Assembly (NCBI GenBank): GCA_020635035.1
Contig: JACKAO010000004.1
Coordinates: 124,001-188,000 of the forward strand
Length of the DNA: 64,000 bases
From: Calditrichia bacterium
GTDB lineage: Bacteria; Calditrichota; Calditrichia; Calditrichales; J004
Reading direction: 5' to 3'
Made by a program: the position numbers and the translations under genes. The notes beneath the pieces are model-generated. The model did not search any database. It was given only the letters and a program-made list of their open reading frames with translations, and was not told the origin of the DNA. This document shows positions 61,901 through 64,000 of this stretch, piece by piece; within the stretch, counting starts at the first letter, position 1; each line of letters begins with the position of its first letter.

Positions 61901-63430
61901 GTCTGCCAATTTATGTTTAAAACGATGAATTATTGAGTCGTGCTTTAATGTTTTATCCATCAGTTTTTTACGTTCTTCATCTGGCAAGATATTTATCTGT
62001 CCCATATGCATTGTGAGCAATTCTTCACGGGGATAACCATAGAACCTGCAGGCCGCTTCGTTTGCATCTTCAATTTTTTGATTCTGCAGCGGGTCGATTA
62101 AAAGCATGATAGCAGTATTTTGTAAAAAAATGGATTTAAACCTGTTCTCACTCTCTATGAGAGCTTGTTGTGCTTTTTTCCGGTCTGTTATGTCCTTTAA
62201 AAAATCTACAAATAGTGAATTGGAAACGGATGGTCCAAAGCGCAATATGGTAGCATTCATCTCTGCTGTAAAAACAGAGCCGTCTTTTTTTAATAATTCT
62301 ATCTCTTTATCTTTTATAATACCTTTCTTTAAAAAAAACCGGACTTCCTTTTTGAATTGTGTCATTTCCCACTCAGGGATAAAATCTAATGCATTTTTCC
62401 CAATAATTTCATCCGGATCGTTGTAGCCAAAAAGGTCAGCCTTACGCTGATTACAATAAATGATTGTATAGTTTCTATCGAGAATGGAAACAGAATCAGG
62501 AGTAGTTTCAATAATTGTCCTGTAGCGCCACTCACTCTCGATTAATGCTTTTTCTCCTTTTTTACGATCGTTAATATCCCTGCTTACGCCAAGCACAAAG
62601 TTTAGATTTTCTTCATCATCCATAATTTTTGTGAGAACAATCTCGGTCCAAACAGTGGTTTTATCCTTGCGTACCTGTTCCAGCTCAATAGTCAATGGTT
62701 TCCCGTCGGCATATTCATCTGAATTTTTGTTGTTCAGCCTAATGAAGTAATCGTTTGCAATTTTGAGTGATGATGGTGTTAAAATATTTTCCCAGTTCTG
62801 TGCCTTAAGCTCATCCGGAGTATAACCTAAAAGTTTTATACTCGAAGGACTTACAAAAATAAAAGATCCGTTTGGATTCATCGTCCAAATAACATCATTT
62901 GTGTTTTCAGCAAGCAAACGAAATTGTTCTTCACTTTGCTGCAGTTTCAGGCTGGCATGATTGCTTTCAGTTATATCTTCTGCCATGCTCAAAACACCGT
63001 ATTCACCATTCGGAAGCAAAATACGTTTCTCAATAAGATGCATATCGCATAAGGAGCCGTCCTTGCGTTTACTTTGTACGATGTGATCCATTTGTTGTCC
63101 GGCTATGATATCTTTAATGTTCTGATCAATACGCGGTTTATCGATTACTGATGGAGCAACCAGATATACTTTTTTACCGATCAGTTCATCATAGCTGTAT
63201 TGGATGGCTTTGGTGTAGGCAGGATTTGCATCGATGATTGTAGCGCTGCTGTCCAAAATAAATATCGCTGCCGGAGAAAGTTCAAACAAGGTGCGATTGA
63301 ACTCTTCGTTTACTTTTAATTCTGATGAAGTGTTTTTTATCTTAACGGATAAAAGTTCTTTTTGTAACTCTTCAAACTTTTCAATTAATTCATCATACTT
63401 ATTTTGCAAACTTCCTGATTCAGTATTCAT
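58979..63430 (-). CDS. Multi-PAS/GAF hybrid histidine kinase with receiver domain
   Basis: 1483 residues, soluble (no membrane helix). ATG 63430 has AGGAATA directly upstream and is preferred over an in-frame TTG at 63478. Domains in order: a short coiled coil, four PAS domains, a GAF domain (about 555-715, with RSSILLFDEKNT), three more PAS domains, HisKA with phospho-acceptor His1124 (GGIAHDFNNLL), HATPase (NLILNASDAIENN, ADTGHGMD, GRGLGLAAV) and a C-terminal receiver with Asp1417 (VILDMTMP). The seven PAS domains share the linker pattern ITERKRAE or similar. No separate output regulator is adjacent, so phosphotransfer to an unlinked protein is likely. Signal unknown. Confidence 0.95.
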   Translation of the reverse strand: MNTESGSLQNKYDELIEKFEELQKELLSVKIKNTSSELKVNEEFNRTLFELSPAAIFILDSSATIIDANPAYTKAIQYSYDELIGKKVYLVAPSVIDKPRIDQNIKDIIAGQQMDHIVQSKRKDGSLCDMHLIEKRILLPNGEYGVLSMAEDITESNHASLKLQQSEEQFRLLAENTNDVIWTMNPNGSFIFVSPSSIKLLGYTPDELKAQNWENILTPSSLKIANDYFIRLNNKNSDEYADGKPLTIELEQVRKDKTTVWTEIVLTKIMDDEENLNFVLGVSRDINDRKKGEKALIESEWRYRTIIETTPDSVSILDRNYTIIYCNQRKADLFGYNDPDEIIGKNALDFIPEWEMTQFKKEVRFFLKKGIIKDKEIELLKKDGSVFTAEMNATILRFGPSVSNSLFVDFLKDITDRKKAQQALIESENRFKSIFLQNTAIMLLIDPLQNQKIEDANEAACRFYGYPREELLTMHMGQINILPDEERKKLMDKTLKHDSIIHRFKHKLADQSLCDVEVYASPIVLGNKKQLFIIVNDISERTRSEAEVEKRIRELSAIYQLSRKVNEAATVDHIYEYSLDTLEVTLQTNRSSILLFDEKNTMRFKAWRGISKKYRNAVEEHSPWDINTKDAKPICISNVFEDKSLARFWDLFKEENIFSLTFVPLTYNDRLMGKLVLYKDYECVINSKEMQLAETIANQIITAVMRRKDQEALQKSEKKYRNFFMDDLTGDFLSDLNGKIIECNPAFLKIFGLESLQDAQQKDISSLYQNKSDRTKLIDIVRKQKRVENYILNMRKVSGETLIIIENVIGVFDEQEKLVRLRGYLIDITQQKHAEEALIASEKSYRELFNNATDAIYIQDTNGFFLDVNETVEKMYGYEHSYFIGKTPAALSAPGMNDLEKLGKQIEKAVSGKPQQFEFWAVRKNGEIFPKEVRLNNSVYFGQKVIIAFARDITERKRAEISLRESEEKFRSIVHESIDGITLIDENSRIIEWNKAQEKITGLKRQDVINKTISELSNNFSPNHITETVNYLKKITMVLPENSAKAIHSNIYEETTIKDQEGIDHILQTVIFPVKSEKGFMTGSVSRDITELRRKELEHQKLQQQIQHAQKLESLGILAGGIAHDFNNLLTGILGNTGLAEMNVSETSPVIPNLKNIESSAMRAAELCRQLLAYSGRGRFVVKAVDLNEIVQEMTKLLETSISKKITIIYDFEKNLPAIEVDTAQIRQVIMNLILNASDAIENNVGRITLTTSSHYYDTEFLRKTYLNDNLESGNYVVLEVADTGHGMDKKTIARIFDPFFTTKFTGRGLGLAAVLGIIRGHHGAIEIDSEPGNGTTFKVYFPASLQQAVKSKDSDMQDKKWKASGTILVVDDEESIRMLCKRALEIHGFNVLCADDGRKAVELFNEQTDIKLVILDMTMPYMNGEETYKELQKIKADVKVLLSSGYSENEAFDKFTGKGIAGFLQKPYKASALTEKIKDLLK

Positions 63431-63557
63431 CTTTATTCCTGCTCGATTGCGATGCGTGTCTTGAATATTAAAACTCAATCAAAATCGTATTTACAAAATT
63501 TGATATATTGAATATGTCCAAAAAATGTATATTAATATTATTATAAATGTTATCGAT

Positions 63558-64000
63558 ATGAAAATGTTTTTATTGAAGATTTTATTTGCAATTATGGGGT
63601 TTTACATGCTTTACACCCTGTTCTTTTATTTTCGACAGAGATCACTTGTATATCCTGTTTCGATTATTGGTAAAAGGCTGCAAATAATTGATACTTCCAT
63701 TGAAAAGAATTTTATTACAGTTGGTGAAAACAGTTCGGAAACGTGGTTTTTACCATCCTTAAGACAAACCACGGATAAAGCGCCTGTTTTATTGATTGCA
63801 CACGGAAATGCCACATTGATAGATTTCTGGTACTCGATACTTGAAGAACCTCGAAAAATGGGATTCTCCGCTTTACTGATAGAATATCCGGGTTATGGTG
63901 ATTCGCCCGGTAGTCCTTCTCAAAAAAGTATCACGGATATATTTATTAAAGCATATCAGGCACTTCTTGAAAGAAATGACATTGATAAAGATAAAATAAT
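63558..64000 (+). CDS. Alpha/beta hydrolase, N-terminal part, cut by window end
   Basis: 147 residues are visible, open to the right edge. ATG 63558 begins a membrane or signal helix (KMFLLKILFAIMGFYMLYTL) followed by RSLVYP. Then come the strand VLLIAHGNATLIDFW, with the HGN oxyanion-hole motif, and LIEYPGYGDSPGSPSQ, both typical of the YfhR/BEM46-like alpha/beta hydrolases. The nucleophile elbow (GxSxG) would lie just beyond the edge. It is divergent from the hybrid kinase; the 127-nt gap is AT-rich without a clear element. Substrate unknown. Confidence 0.85.
   Translation, partial: MKMFLLKILFAIMGFYMLYTLFFYFRQRSLVYPVSIIGKRLQIIDTSIEKNFITVGENSSETWFLPSLRQTTDKAPVLLIAHGNATLIDFWYSILEEPRKMGFSALLIEYPGYGDSPGSPSQKSITDIFIKAYQALLERNDIDKDKI

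Noticed and set aside
58979..63430. Repeat array or CRISPR-like periodicity
   Set aside because: The similar segments are PAS domain and linker codons, irregularly spaced and not near-identical in DNA.

Overview
The window reads as part of a chromosome from an uncultured-type member of the FCB superphylum, most like Calditrichota or Ignavibacteriota. The clue is the set of secreted proteins that end in a type IX secretion (T9SS) sorting domain built around QNYPNPFNP. They come with a PorV-type outer-membrane barrel, TonB-dependent receptors with carboxypeptidase-regulatory-like N-termini, and lipoprotein hydrolases. The DNA is moderately AT-rich and densely coded. I saw no tRNA, rRNA, insertion sequence, integrase or CRISPR array, and no gene-free stretch exceeds 300 bases.

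Layout. (1) Positions 1-1905: the end of an M16 peptidase and cmoA (tRNA uridine modification). (2) 1966-7691: a GH1 beta-glucosidase, then a three-gene sensory unit made of a membrane-anchored sugar-binding protein, a histidine kinase and a sigma-54-type response regulator. (3) 7715-9526, minus strand: an SGNH hydrolase with TPR-like repeats. (4) 9651-50456, all plus strand: a 41-kb beta-glucan utilisation locus. It encodes GH16 laminarinase, GH5, Na+/sugar symporter, a multi-CBM secreted protein, SusC-like TonB receptor, large secreted protein, PorV-like barrel, SurA-like lipoprotein, circularly permuted GH16 lichenase, two GH3, two aldo/keto reductases, GH30, a GPH/MFS transporter carrying an extracytoplasmic repeat insertion, a GH94/149/161-type phosphorylase, a clan GH-A lipoprotein, GH17, a CotH-kinase protein, a second Na+/sugar symporter and another GH5. 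It ends at a strong terminator (50578-50612). (5) 50699-63430: an RsbU-type phosphatase, a minus-strand ZnuD-like metal-uptake cassette, an M29 aminopeptidase, a DUF1684 protein, a small membrane protein and a 1483-residue hybrid kinase. (6) 63558-64000: the start of an alpha/beta hydrolase cut by the window edge.

How the locus may work (inference). Secreted and surface enzymes (GH16, GH5, GH17, GH30, lichenase) cut beta-1,3-, beta-1,6- and mixed-linkage glucans. CBM proteins and the TonB receptor capture and import oligosaccharides across the outer membrane. GH3/GH5/GH30 lipoproteins trim them, and symporters of two families bring products into the cytoplasm. There the GH1, the cytoplasmic GH3 and the phosphorylase yield glucose and glucose-1-phosphate. 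The sugar-binding protein, kinase and sigma-54 activator upstream are the natural candidates for inducing the locus. There is no SusD homologue in the window.

Most unusual items: the GPH transporter whose TM5-TM6 loop holds exactly three 95-residue cadherin-like repeat units inserted out of register; the naturally circularly permuted lichenase; the sugar-binding-protein/kinase/sigma-54-regulator unit; the PorV paralogue embedded in a polysaccharide locus; and the secreted CotH-type kinase protein in the same locus.
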